In this document: positions 6,197 through 12,233 of the stretch, piece by piece
Position numbering within the stretch: position 1 is the stretch's first letter
How the letters are laid out: every line of letters begins with the position of its first letter
Assembly: GCA_905194705.1 (NCBI GenBank)
Contig: CAJJTI010000047.1
Coordinates: 1-12,233, forward strand
Direction: 5' to 3'
Origin: an uncultured Solobacterium sp.
Lineage (GTDB): Bacteria > Bacillota_I > Bacilli_A > Erysipelotrichales > Erysipelotrichaceae
DNA length: 12,233 bases
Translations under genes and position numbers: made by a program
Notes under the pieces: model-generated
Seen by the model: the letters and a program-made list of their open reading frames with translations, nothing else
Database searches by the model: none
Told to the model about the DNA's origin: nothing

Positions 6197-7288
6197 TTAT
6201 TTCACCAAATAATGCAAGATAGTAGTATCTGTGCGGAAGTGGTGGAGTATGAACAAGCTCACATACATTGCTGCTACTCGATCGTAGACAATTGGCTTGC
6301 CTATTGATAATGCTGCTTCTCTGTTATATCCTCGAAGTCGATAAGGTTTGTCGAGATTCTCTTTGAGTTTTCTACCGCAACGTTTAAACTCGTCCTTGAT
6401 TTTCTGAATGTATTCTGCACGCTTCGCAGGATCATTTTCCATTTCCTGCAAAACGGCATTATATGTAATCTGTGCGCACATAGCCCTGCAATAGTGGAGT
6501 CCATCTGGGACGCGTGCTTCTGCCTTTGTCAACAAGAAATCACTACCTTTCTCCTCTGCTTCTCTAATGTATTCTTTTAGCTTCGAAACTGCGACTATAC
6601 CTTTCAATACAGTGCGATTATGCTTGCCACCCTTACCGATACTGAAAATGTGGACAGTTTGGCAGTCAATGAATTTTATATCATCGACTTTTAAGTGCCC
6701 AAGCTCACGGCGTCTTAAACCTGTGGTCAATCCAACATCACGAGTTGTTTCACCCGTTTCAGTATTGTATTTTGTCGGATCATTCTTTAAATGAGCTCCG
6801 TGGCGTGGAGGGTGTCTAAATTCAATTGTCCTTCTTCCGAAAACTTTACAAAGTGCAGAAAGATCAGTGTTGAGAGTATCAGCTGATAACCCCCTTGCTT
6901 CTCGTACATCAATGTACTCCTGTATATATTTTTCAGCCTCGAACATTGTTAGGTGACTTGTCTGAAATTTTGCAGCAAGATATTTACAAAATCGTTTTAT
7001 TACTTTAAGATATCTATTAAAGCTGCTTTCTGTAAATATTCTCCATTTATAGATAACTATTTCATCTAAAAACTTTTTAATTTCTTCATCTGAGAAACCT
7101 TTGTGTTTTAAATTCTTAATATTGGCTTTCCTGATACTATTTTTGATTTTTAGTTTATGTTTCTTTGTACCAAAAAAACGCATTCCAGTTAGCCTAATTG
7201 TTAAAACATACTGCAACGTGTTGTTACCAATTTCTACTTCTACATTTTTACTGTCGATAATTTTATTTACTATTTTGAATTTGCTCAT
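6197..7288 (-). CDS. Divergent tyrosine recombinase/integrase
   Basis: 363 residues. ATG at 7288-7286 is set by AAAAAGGAG (7304-7296 on the - strand), 7 nt away; a longer frame to 7444 would run through the structured leader. An N-terminal SAM-like DNA-binding region (about 85-155) precedes the catalytic domain. Box I is LTTGLRRRELGHL with Arg192; the beta-hairpin lysine is in GKGGKHNR (Lys222). Box II reads PYRLRGYNREA (Arg319) in place of HxLRH. Then LHHFRTDTTILHY supplies His349/350 and the nucleophile Tyr360, three residues from the end. The essential residues appear present, so the protein is probably active. It would cut and join DNA at specific sites. It converges on the toxin array across the terminator, so a role in moving cassettes is possible but unproven; no att site was identified. 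Confidence 0.88.
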   Translation of the reverse strand: MSKFKIVNKIIDSKNVEVEIGNNTLQYVLTIRLTGMRFFGTKKHKLKIKNSIRKANIKNLKHKGFSDEEIKKFLDEIVIYKWRIFTESSFNRYLKVIKRFCKYLAAKFQTSHLTMFEAEKYIQEYIDVREARGLSADTLNTDLSALCKVFGRRTIEFRHPPRHGAHLKNDPTKYNTETGETTRDVGLTTGLRRRELGHLKVDDIKFIDCQTVHIFSIGKGGKHNRTVLKGIVAVSKLKEYIREAEEKGSDFLLTKAEARVPDGLHYCRAMCAQITYNAVLQEMENDPAKRAEYIQKIKDEFKRCGRKLKENLDKPYRLRGYNREAALSIGKPIVYDRVAAMYVSLFILHHFRTDTTILHYLVK

Positions 7289-7365
7289 CGTGATACTCCT
7301 TTTTATGATCCTTGCTTTGTGTGTGGGATAAGCGTTGTACACTATAAAGGCGCTATTTAGCAGCA

Positions 7366-7537
7366 CCAAAGGCCAGTGAATCGGATAATAGTCCGACCAC
7401 CAAATGAAGACGCATGTCTTTCGAAAGACATACTCAGTGGGCACCTTTATATTGTCAGGCAGATTGAGATTCTGCCTTGGGATTGGCCTCCATATGGACT
7501 GACCCTGCTTTTCAGTAGAGCCAGGTTAGGCCTTTGG
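7366..7537 (-). ncRNA. Candidate structured RNA in the recombinase leader
   Basis: On the - strand this is the 5' leader of the recombinase. CCAAAGGCC (7366-7374) and GGCCTTTGG (7529-7537) form a perfect 9-bp helix enclosing five local hairpins: 7381-7396 (extendable to 7375-7401), 7412-7433 (9 bp, TCGA loop), 7458-7476 (6 bp), 7489-7498 (palindrome) and 7499-7524 (8 bp with G-U pairs). An 8-bp hairpin at 7558-7576 lies just upstream in the transcript. It is GC-richer than the flanking DNA. I do not recognise it as a named RNA class. Confidence 0.6.
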
Positions 7538-7719
7538 GTTTCCTTGAAAATCCCGGTTACTTATTTTTAATAAGTAGATTTGCACAATGCATAATAACCA
7601 TTTAGGGTATTTCTTTATTACATAAATTTTTACGATGAATTAAATAATTTCCTTTTTGCCTTTTTGTCTTTTCAGATTTAGGCTTTTTGGCTAAAATGTA
7701 GTATTTTTTTGACAAAATA

Positions 7720-7755
7720 AGAGCCCACATTCTTTTTTTTACGAATGTGAGCTCT
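7720..7755. terminator. Possible terminator hairpin
   Basis: AGAGCCCACATTC (7720-7732) pairs with GAATGTGAGCTCT (7743-7755) with one mismatch; the loop holds eight T. TCTAATTTTT follows on the + strand and TTATTTTG on the other. The shape is terminator-like, but no gene clearly ends here. Confidence 0.4.
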
Positions 7756-8023
7756 CTAATTTTTGATACAAAAAAAGAGCATCTAAATTACTTAGAAACT
7801 CTAAACTTATACTTCTTTTAACAATTTTATCTTATCATATTTCTGTTCAAAAGTCAATGCCTTTTATCAAAAAAATAAAATTATATTTGAAGTTTATGCA
7901 TTTCCAACAATGAATAATAAGCATATTTGGATATAATGTATAAACTGATTGGCGGAAAATATCAACTATCTAAGTTGAACACTCATTATATAATAAGAAA
8001 GACAGCGAATTTCACGATTGATA

Positions 8024-8058
8024 GTATCTTTGTTATAGGCTTGAATAAGTAAAGATAC
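8024..8058. repeat. Inverted repeat GTATCTTT / AAAGATAC
   Basis: 8-bp perfect arms at 8024-8031 and 8051-8058, extendable by an inner TTAT/ATAA pairing. The right arm overlaps a 20-bp sequence (8043-8062) that recurs at 8415-8434 with two mismatches. Confidence 0.5.
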
Positions 8059-8062
8059 CGAG
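8043..8062 (+). repeat. 20-bp near-direct repeat, copy 1
   Basis: GAATAAGTAAAGATACCGAG; 18 of 20 positions match the copy at 8415-8434. Function unknown. Confidence 0.6.
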
Positions 8063-8237
8063 TAACTTATTATTCTATTTTATTATGAGCAGTATAAGAA
8101 AAGAGATAGATATAACATATAAGTCAATTACATCTTTTTTATCTTGCAGCTAATTATAGGTGCTTTGTCAATAAAAAAGTGAGCCAGTTATGATAAAAAA
8201 TAATGAAACACTAACACCTTTGTGCAATCCGCTGATT

Positions 8238-8332
8238 TTATCTTTAAAACTATTTGAGCTATTGCTTTTTTAGAGCGAATGTGATATGGAAAAGAAACAA
8301 CTATTATTTGAGTTAAAACGATATATCTTCTT
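8238..8332 (+). repeat. 95-bp direct repeat, copy 1
   Basis: Runs from TTATCTTTAAAAC to CGATATATCTTCTT and matches 8542-8637 apart from three base changes and one extra T in the second copy. It contains the start of a short frame, ATG 8286 (MEKKQLLFELKRYIFF), with no clear ribosome binding site. Flanking sequences differ between the copies. Confidence 0.9.
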
Positions 8333-8414
8333 CCTTTGTAATATAAGTGAAGTGGTGCTTTCTTCTTATATATTATAATGAGTAGCTTATTCTTCTTATT
8401 TTATCTTATAACAA

Positions 8415-8434
8415 GAATAAGTAAACATACTGAG
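8415..8434 (+). repeat. 20-bp near-direct repeat, copy 2
   Basis: GAATAAGTAAACATACTGAG; two mismatches to the copy at 8043-8062. Confidence 0.6.
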
Positions 8435-8541
8435 TATATATGCTAAAATAAAACTGAACCACTTATCCTTATTTCTTATTTATTGCTTACTTATTATAGC
8501 TTTATGTTTATATAAATGAAAATTTGTTGTTTTCAAATGCA

Positions 8542-8637
8542 TTATCTTTAAAACTTCTTGAGCTATTGCTTTTTTTAGAGCGAATGTGATATGGAAAAGA
8601 AACAACTATTATTTGCGTTAAAACGATATATCTTCTT
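8542..8637 (+). repeat. 95-bp direct repeat, copy 2
   Basis: Second copy of 8238-8332. The short frame is kept (ATG 8591, MEKKQLLFALKRYIFF) with one residue changed, then diverges and stops at 8653. Confidence 0.9.
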
Positions 8638-8947
8638 TATTTTGAATATATAATATGTCATTTATTTTCTTATCTTATAAGTTGAACAAATATATCAAGT
8701 AATACAATTTTATTTATAATTATAAACAGTGTTATGGTGATCTGTCGTGGTGCTGCTTGTATCTTTTTCTGGGTACCTTTCGTTGATAAATATATATGCT
8801 TTCTTTTTTTTGCTATGTCAAAAAGCATTTGCAAGAATTCTTGGCTATCTTCAAATATCACTTTTTGCGCCTTTTTAATTAATTCTCTTTTTGTTATATT
8901 CCAGAAATCTGTATACTTTAAGGAATGTGTATTATACAAAAGTGCAA

Positions 8948-8980
8948 CTGTCCAAATTTGTTCGCTTTTAAATTTGACAG
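8948..8980. promoter_or_regulatory. Inverted repeat overlapping the -35 box: candidate operator
   Basis: CTGTCcAAATTT (8948-8959) and AAATTTGACAG (8970-8980) are inverted copies with one bulged base. The right arm covers the -35 box TTGACA (8974-8979), so a repressor bound here would block the promoter. The regulator is unknown. Confidence 0.5.
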
Positions 8981-9003
8981 ATCGTTTTGATGTGTGATAC
9001 AAT
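8974..9003 (+). promoter_or_regulatory. Sigma-A promoter of the broken gene at 9068
   Basis: TTGACA (8974-8979), 18-nt spacer, TACAAT (8998-9003). The transcript would start near 9010 and reach AAGGGG (9055-9060), 7 nt before ATG 9068. Confidence 0.75.
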
Positions 9004-9067
9004 ATATTTGGCAAATAAATGTCAAAATGTAATCAAGTAAACATTTTATAAAGAAAGGGGTTTTTGA

Positions 9068-9508
9068 ATGAACAATTATTGTTTAACAATGTGGGCAGAA
9101 GAACCGATAAGATGCAGTGAATGTGGAAAAGATATTGGGTGGGAAAGAGTAAGTATTGAACAAACACCTGTAAAGATCGTTCCTGAGTTACTGCGGTGAG
9201 ATATTGGTATAAAAGAGGGCGAAACCACCGAGATAACTTTAAGTAACCAAGAGATAGACGATATCCGAATATATTTTGAGGAACAACGCTCTTGGCATAC
9301 TTTTGATATATATAGAATGTATGATTATAAAATGACACACCCTGGCAGCAGGATAAGAGCAAGGGTAACGTCTGTAAAAATGGAACTTGTCGAAAGACCA
9401 GACTTTGATAGGATACACAAGAGCATTTTAGTTATATGTTCAATATTAGGTATCTTATTTGTGGCATTAAAAGCAGAACGAATTTGTTTTATTTTGTCAG
9501 TTTGTTAA
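9068..9508 (+). pseudogene. Small gene of unknown function interrupted by an in-frame TGA
   Basis: The ATG has a strong ribosome binding site and a promoter upstream. The frame reads 43 codons (MNNYCLTMWAEEPIRCSECG... ending VPELLR) to TGA 9197-9199. It continues in the same frame without another stop to TAA 9506-9508. The second part (DIGIKEGETTEITLSNQE..., then MTHPGSRIRARVTSVKMELV) has no start signal of its own and ends with a membrane-like segment, ILVICSILGILFVALK. Rejoined, it would be about 146 residues: a CSEC motif near the N-terminus, a soluble middle and a C-terminal anchor. I do not recognise the family. A point mutation to TGA is the simplest reading. Selenocysteine or readthrough is unlikely, since no convincing SECIS-like stem follows. 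The 43-residue product could still be made. Confidence 0.65.
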
Positions 9509-9509
9509 G

Positions 9510-9538
9510 TTGACAAGGTGTAAAATAGGTGATATAAT
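9510..9538 (+). promoter_or_regulatory. Perfect-consensus sigma-A promoter of the Mrr-like gene
   Basis: TTGACA (9510-9515), 17-nt spacer, TATAAT (9533-9538). The leader to the next start is about 90 nt. This implies strong transcription unless something represses it. Confidence 0.85.
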
Positions 9539-9565
9539 AAAATTGTAAAATAAGGCAGCTTTTGT

Positions 9566-9617
9566 ACTCGCTTTACTTTTAATTGCAATATGTGTTTTAA
9601 TTTGTATTTAAGCGAGT
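9566..9617 (+). repeat. Leader inverted repeat before the Mrr-like gene
   Basis: ACTCGCTT (9566-9573) pairs with AAGCGAGT (9610-9617) over 8 bp with a 36-nt loop, ending 7 nt before the AAGGAGG ribosome binding site (9625-9631). The loop frame encodes a start-less hydrophobic stretch (VLALLLIAICVLICI), perhaps an eroded gene end. Confidence 0.4.
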
Positions 9618-9636
9618 GATACATAAGGAGGATATA

Positions 9637-10893
9637 ATGATGGATATGAAGGCTATATCACCAATAGATTTTGAAAAATTAACACAAACCGTTCTTAACT
9701 CAATGGGCCTTGTTGCAGAACTTACAAAAAAAACGGGAGACGGAGGAATTGATATCATTGCCTACAATAAACAACCTGTGATTGGCGGTAAATATATAAT
9801 TCAATGCAAACGTTACAATGGTAGTGTGGGTGAACCAATTATCCGTGATTTATACGGAGTTGTTTGTTCCGAACGTGCAAATAAAGGAATTTTAATTACA
9901 ACAGGAACTTTTACTCAAAGTGCTAAAAAATTTGCGTTAGATAAACAAATAGAACTTATTGATGGTCATGATTTTGAACAGCTATTATTATCAAATGATA
10001 TTGATGGTTTAAAAACAAGTGATTCCCTAGATTGGACAAGTTTTGCAAAAGAATATGAAATTTTAAATAATGAAATAAGAAATGATAGCGATAATTACAA
10101 ATTAAGGGAGAAGCTGATAGGATATTATTTTACGGAAATTTTTACTTTACCGCATGTCAATAAAAAGGTGACAACAGAACAATTTCATGTATTGGTTAAT
10201 AAATGTATAGATGAGATATTGTATTTTGGAAAATATAAATCTTTAGATTGCAATTATTATATGAATTTTAACCTAAGTGAATTATATATATTAAAAGGGG
10301 ATTTGTGTTCTGCATTTAAGTGCTTAAGTAACATAATTACAATACTTGACACTAAAGGGCTTGATTATTGGTGTCAAGAGTCAGCAAACAATGATTCTCT
10401 GAGACCAACGTTATCAATTTTAGCACCAATTTTTAATTACTTGCAAATATGTAACATTTTAAAACTCAACATGAAATTTGAGGGCGTATTTGAAAAAGGT
10501 AATAATCTATTTAAACTTAGACTTCAACAATTAGACGAATTAATTAATGATGACTCTCTTGATTGGGCTGATCCTGAGGAGAATATTGAAGATATACTTG
10601 AATTTATGGAGGAAGAAAAGCTAAAATATGAGTATGAAAAAGAGTCATTGTTATCTATGAAACGTGTTTCATTTTTTTATCTATTGCCCCGTAATATTAC
10701 AATGTATAATCCACAAATAGTAGAAATTAGTGGTGCTAATTATGTAGATCCATTTGGTTGTGATGATAATGAAATTTTATTATCACAAATTGCACAAGAT
10801 AATGAAATCCCTTTTGGAATAGATTCATTTCCTCATTGGGGAAATACAAATTTTGCAGAAATAATAAGAAAGGCAAATGTCCTGTTGGGATAA
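9637..10893 (+). CDS. Mrr-type restriction endonuclease fused to a C-terminal helical domain
   Basis: 418 residues. AAGGAGG (9625-9631) supports ATG 9637 or 9640; a GTG at 9616 lies upstream of it and is rejected. Residues 7-125 or so form an Mrr_cat (PD-(D/E)xK) domain: SPIDFEKL with Glu13, TGDGGIDII with Asp39, IIQCKRY with Gln56 and Lys58 (the QxK variant typical of Mrr), then NKGILITTGTFTQSAKKFA. Such enzymes cleave modified or foreign DNA. The remaining 290 or so residues, from about 130, look mostly helical and acidic (for example LYILKGDLCSAFKCLSNI and EENIEDILEFMEEEK), with no domain I can name. Other Mrr proteins use extra domains for target recognition, so a sensor role is inferred. 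It has its own promoter and looks monocistronic. Its place beside toxin modules and a recombinase fits a defence island. Confidence 0.88.
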   Translation: MMDMKAISPIDFEKLTQTVLNSMGLVAELTKKTGDGGIDIIAYNKQPVIGGKYIIQCKRYNGSVGEPIIRDLYGVVCSERANKGILITTGTFTQSAKKFALDKQIELIDGHDFEQLLLSNDIDGLKTSDSLDWTSFAKEYEILNNEIRNDSDNYKLREKLIGYYFTEIFTLPHVNKKVTTEQFHVLVNKCIDEILYFGKYKSLDCNYYMNFNLSELYILKGDLCSAFKCLSNIITILDTKGLDYWCQESANNDSLRPTLSILAPIFNYLQICNILKLNMKFEGVFEKGNNLFKLRLQQLDELINDDSLDWADPEENIEDILEFMEEEKLKYEYEKESLLSMKRVSFFYLLPRNITMYNPQIVEISGANYVDPFGCDDNEILLSQIAQDNEIPFGIDSFPHWGNTNFAEIIRKANVLLG

Positions 10894-11046
10894 TTAAGTT
10901 GTTTGTTATACTGAATCTCAAAATTTTACGTGCTTTGCAGGCTAAAGGTGAGAATGAAATCCACCGCCCCACAAATTTTAACTATTTAGCAAAATATCAA
11001 ACCATAGCAAAAATAAGAACAAATTCGTAAAGTATATCTAATAGTA
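10894..11046. other. Intergenic stretch without a supported feature
   Basis: About 150 bp between the Mrr-like gene and the next promoter. I see no terminator hairpin and no credible gene. A frame reading ILRALQAKGENEIHRP lacks a start signal. Confidence 0.5.
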
Positions 11047-11075
11047 TTGTATTTTATACCATCTTGTAGTATAAT
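11047..11075 (+). promoter_or_regulatory. Sigma-A promoter of the transglutaminase-like gene
   Basis: TTGTAT (11047-11052), 17-nt spacer, TATAAT (11070-11075), about 45 nt before ATG 11122. Confidence 0.7.
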
Positions 11076-11121
11076 GTACATATGACAAAAGCCGTAAACT
11101 AACTAAAAACAGGACGAATAT

Positions 11122-11955
11122 ATGAAGAAAATACTTATTACTATTTGTGTGGCAGTGGGCGTATATTTTGCATTTAGCAATACAATTGATGAATTTCTGT
11201 ATCCAGAGAAAAGACCAGGATTGAATACATACGACACATACACCACCACAACACAGCAGACCACTACCGCAGTTACTCAGCAAACACCCATAGTCACTGA
11301 TGAGGACGGATATGAGCCTCGTGACGACCGAAAGCCTGACTATGTTCAGCCTGCAGACCCCACATGGTCGAAAAGGACTTTTAACTGGACGAGCTATGAC
11401 AAACGATATACCTTTGAAATATCAATGAATATTCAGGACGATATGTATGAATATTATCATAGTCTTTTGAGATACTCATATGTGAAAGATTATCATAACT
11501 ATGTAAGTGACGACAATAATCATAAGCTTGTAAAACAGCTTGCAGATGAAATAAAAAGCCTTTGCGACCAATGCGGTTATGGCGAATCTGAGACTATAAG
11601 AGAAACTGCAAATTTCGTGCAGAGCATAGAGTATGTTGACGATATGACCTCAACGGGATATACTGATTTTCCAAAATATCCTCTGGAAACGCTTTATGAC
11701 CAGTGCGGAGATTGTGAGGACTCGTCCATACTTTTGGGAGCTTTGCTCAAAGAGCTTGGCTATGGCTGCATTTTTATTGAGCTTCCTGAACACGTTGCAA
11801 TAGGAGTAAAGGCGACAGACGATGCCCCCGGCACGTACTATGATTACAATGGAAGCCATTATCTTTACATAGAAACTACCAATTCCGGCTGGGATATCGG
11901 AACGCTTCCTGATGATTTCAACGAGGAAAAGGCTAAGATATATGATGTGTGGTAA
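11122..11955 (+). CDS. Secreted or membrane-anchored transglutaminase-like protein
   Basis: 277 residues; AGGA (11111-11114) is 7 nt before ATG. Residues 1-19 (MKKILITICVAVGVYFAFS) are a signal peptide or N-terminal anchor without a lipobox. A Thr/Gln-rich linker (38-58, TTTTQQTTTAVTQQT) follows, then a soluble extracellular domain. Its core is a transglutaminase-like (papain-like) fold: YDQCGDCEDSSILLGALL with the presumed nucleophile Cys198, LPEHVAIGV with His224, and YLYIETTNSGWDIG with Glu251 where many relatives have Asp. The family includes cysteine proteases and cross-linking enzymes acting on cell-surface proteins; the substrate here is unknown. It has its own promoter and a strong terminator, so it is a single-gene unit, apparently unrelated to the toxin array. 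Its visibly higher GC than the genes to its left suggests ordinary host sequence. Confidence 0.85.
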   Translation: MKKILITICVAVGVYFAFSNTIDEFLYPEKRPGLNTYDTYTTTTQQTTTAVTQQTPIVTDEDGYEPRDDRKPDYVQPADPTWSKRTFNWTSYDKRYTFEISMNIQDDMYEYYHSLLRYSYVKDYHNYVSDDNNHKLVKQLADEIKSLCDQCGYGESETIRETANFVQSIEYVDDMTSTGYTDFPKYPLETLYDQCGDCEDSSILLGALLKELGYGCIFIELPEHVAIGVKATDDAPGTYYDYNGSHYLYIETTNSGWDIGTLPDDFNEEKAKIYDVW

Positions 11956-11961
11956 AATTTC

Positions 11962-12008
11962 AAAAGCCCACAGATGCGATCAATGTGATCGGGTCTGTGG
12001 GCTTTTTT
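11962..12008. terminator. Intrinsic terminator, bidirectional
   Basis: AAAAGCCCACAGA (11962-11974) pairs with TCTGTGGGCTTTT (11994-12006), with an inner CGATC/GATCG helix and a T-run to 12008. It serves the + strand gene ending at 11955; the reverse strand also ends in a TTTT tract and may serve the convergent gene. Confidence 0.9.
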
Positions 12009-12062
12009 ATTATATTGTACATCAGAGATTTATCTAATTACAAAATAGAAATCTTTTGTCTG

Positions 12063-12233
12063 TTATTTTCTATCCTTAAAGAAATCCGCCCATTGGGGAT
12101 TTTCTTTATCAAAAATCTGTTTCTGCTCTTTTGTTAATTTATAAGGATAATCATGGAACATATTAAATTCAGTGGTTTTGTCAAAGCTAAATATCCACAC
12201 TCCGATAACTGTAGGGTCATCTTTCCACCAAAT
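12063..12233 (-). CDS. 3' end of a small uncharacterised protein (partial)
   Basis: On the - strand the frame is open from the right edge for 56 codons and ends at TAA (12065-12063). The visible part begins IWWKDDPTVIGVWIFSFDK and ends NPQWADFFKDRK; in between it has FHDYPYKLT and EQKQIFDKEN. The dense aromatic pattern and clean ending indicate a genuine conserved small protein. It resembles a family of uncharacterised Bacillota proteins I recall as DUF7675, but I am not sure of that name. It converges on the transglutaminase-like gene across a shared terminator. No function can be assigned; the start lies beyond the window. Confidence 0.65.
   Translation of the reverse strand: MWWKDDPTVIGVWIFSFDKTTEFNMFHDYPYKLTKEQKQIFDKENPQWADFFKDRK

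Larger units (their letters stand above)
7577..8947. other. AT-rich gene-free region with hairpins and short repeats
   Basis: No convincing gene on either strand. It contains T-rich hairpins, a 95-bp direct repeat and a 20-bp near-repeat, listed separately. Reading frames in it are short and lack ribosome binding sites. It may be the eroded remains of a mobile element next to the recombinase. Confidence 0.6.

Noticed and set aside
7289..7444. Longer recombinase frame with a 52-residue N-terminal extension
   Set aside because: It would start inside a perfect hairpin of the structured leader with no ribosome binding site, whereas the ATG at 7288 has AAAAAGGAG 7 nt upstream.
6131..7600. att-site direct repeats flanking the recombinase
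   Set aside because: I found no repeat long enough on both sides of the gene; the element boundaries may be outside the window or lost.
8024..8434. CRISPR array or replication origin iterons
   Set aside because: Repeats are too few, imperfect and irregularly spaced, and no cas or replication gene is present.
8670..9014. 114-codon - strand frame (KKAQKVIFEDSQEFLQ...)
   Set aside because: It starts at TTG without a ribosome binding site, runs through the + strand promoter and ends in a low-complexity stretch. The amino-acid composition is plausible, so an eroded gene cannot be excluded.
9197..9250. Selenocysteine at the in-frame TGA
   Set aside because: Only a 3-bp GGT/ACC pairing follows and the flanking residues do not resemble a redox motif.
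9566..9609. Small hydrophobic peptide gene (VLALLLIAICVLICI) in the Mrr leader
   Set aside because: The frame has no start codon after its upstream stop; at best a remnant.
10836..11030. + strand frame with ILRALQAKGENEIHRP, reminiscent of an Mrr N-terminal winged helix
   Set aside because: No start signal, overlaps the end of the Mrr-like gene in another frame, and the similarity is too weak.

Overview
The window looks like a low-GC Bacillota genome, most likely a Clostridia/Ruminococcus-type gut bacterium. This is an inference from strong AGGAGG-type ribosome binding sites, consensus sigma-A promoters, AT-rich intergenic DNA and the gene families present. No rRNA, tRNA or CRISPR array was seen.

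Positions 1-6180 hold an array of Rhs/WapA-type polymorphic toxin tail modules, all on the + strand. Each full module is a shared Hint (intein-like) self-cleaving domain, a different C-terminal toxin and a matching immunity gene. Module 1 (2-562 plus 568-939) is the tail of a protein that begins off the left edge, with an unrecognised toxin. Module 2 (953-2332 plus 2335-2937) starts inside the RHS core and carries a GIY-YIG-like nuclease toxin with an Imm26-like partner. Module 3 (3040-4050 plus 4062-4718) starts in the linker and carries a Tox-REase-5-like PD-(D/E)xK nuclease with an Imm52-like partner. Module 4 (4737-5429 plus 5441-5854) starts in mid-Hint and carries a second GIY-YIG-like toxin with an Imm44-like partner. 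Module 5 (5863-6131) is a decayed linker and Hint remnant. Modules 2-4 have no convincing ribosome binding site for the toxin frame, whereas every immunity gene does. This suggests silent toxin tails with expressible immunity genes. The Hint segments are mosaics: a 430-bp tract is shared by modules 2 and 3 with one mismatch, followed abruptly by about 144 bp with about 25 silent differences. This is what homologous swapping of toxin tails would leave.

A bidirectional terminator (6146-6182) closes the array. Converging on it from the - strand is a divergent tyrosine recombinase (6197-7288). Its roughly 250-nt leader contains five hairpins enclosed by a 9-bp long-range helix, a good candidate for a structured RNA.

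Positions 7577-8947 are AT-rich and contain no convincing gene, only hairpins and short direct repeats, including a 95-bp duplication. A strong promoter with an inverted repeat over its -35 box (8948-9003) drives a small gene broken by one in-frame TGA (9068-9508). A perfect consensus promoter (9510-9538) precedes an Mrr-type restriction endonuclease fused to a long C-terminal helical region (9637-10893).

A membrane-anchored or secreted transglutaminase-like protein follows (11122-11955), with its own promoter and terminator. The 3' end of a small - strand gene (12063-12233) closes the window. As a whole this is an accessory island of interbacterial competition modules, a recombinase and a defence-type nuclease.
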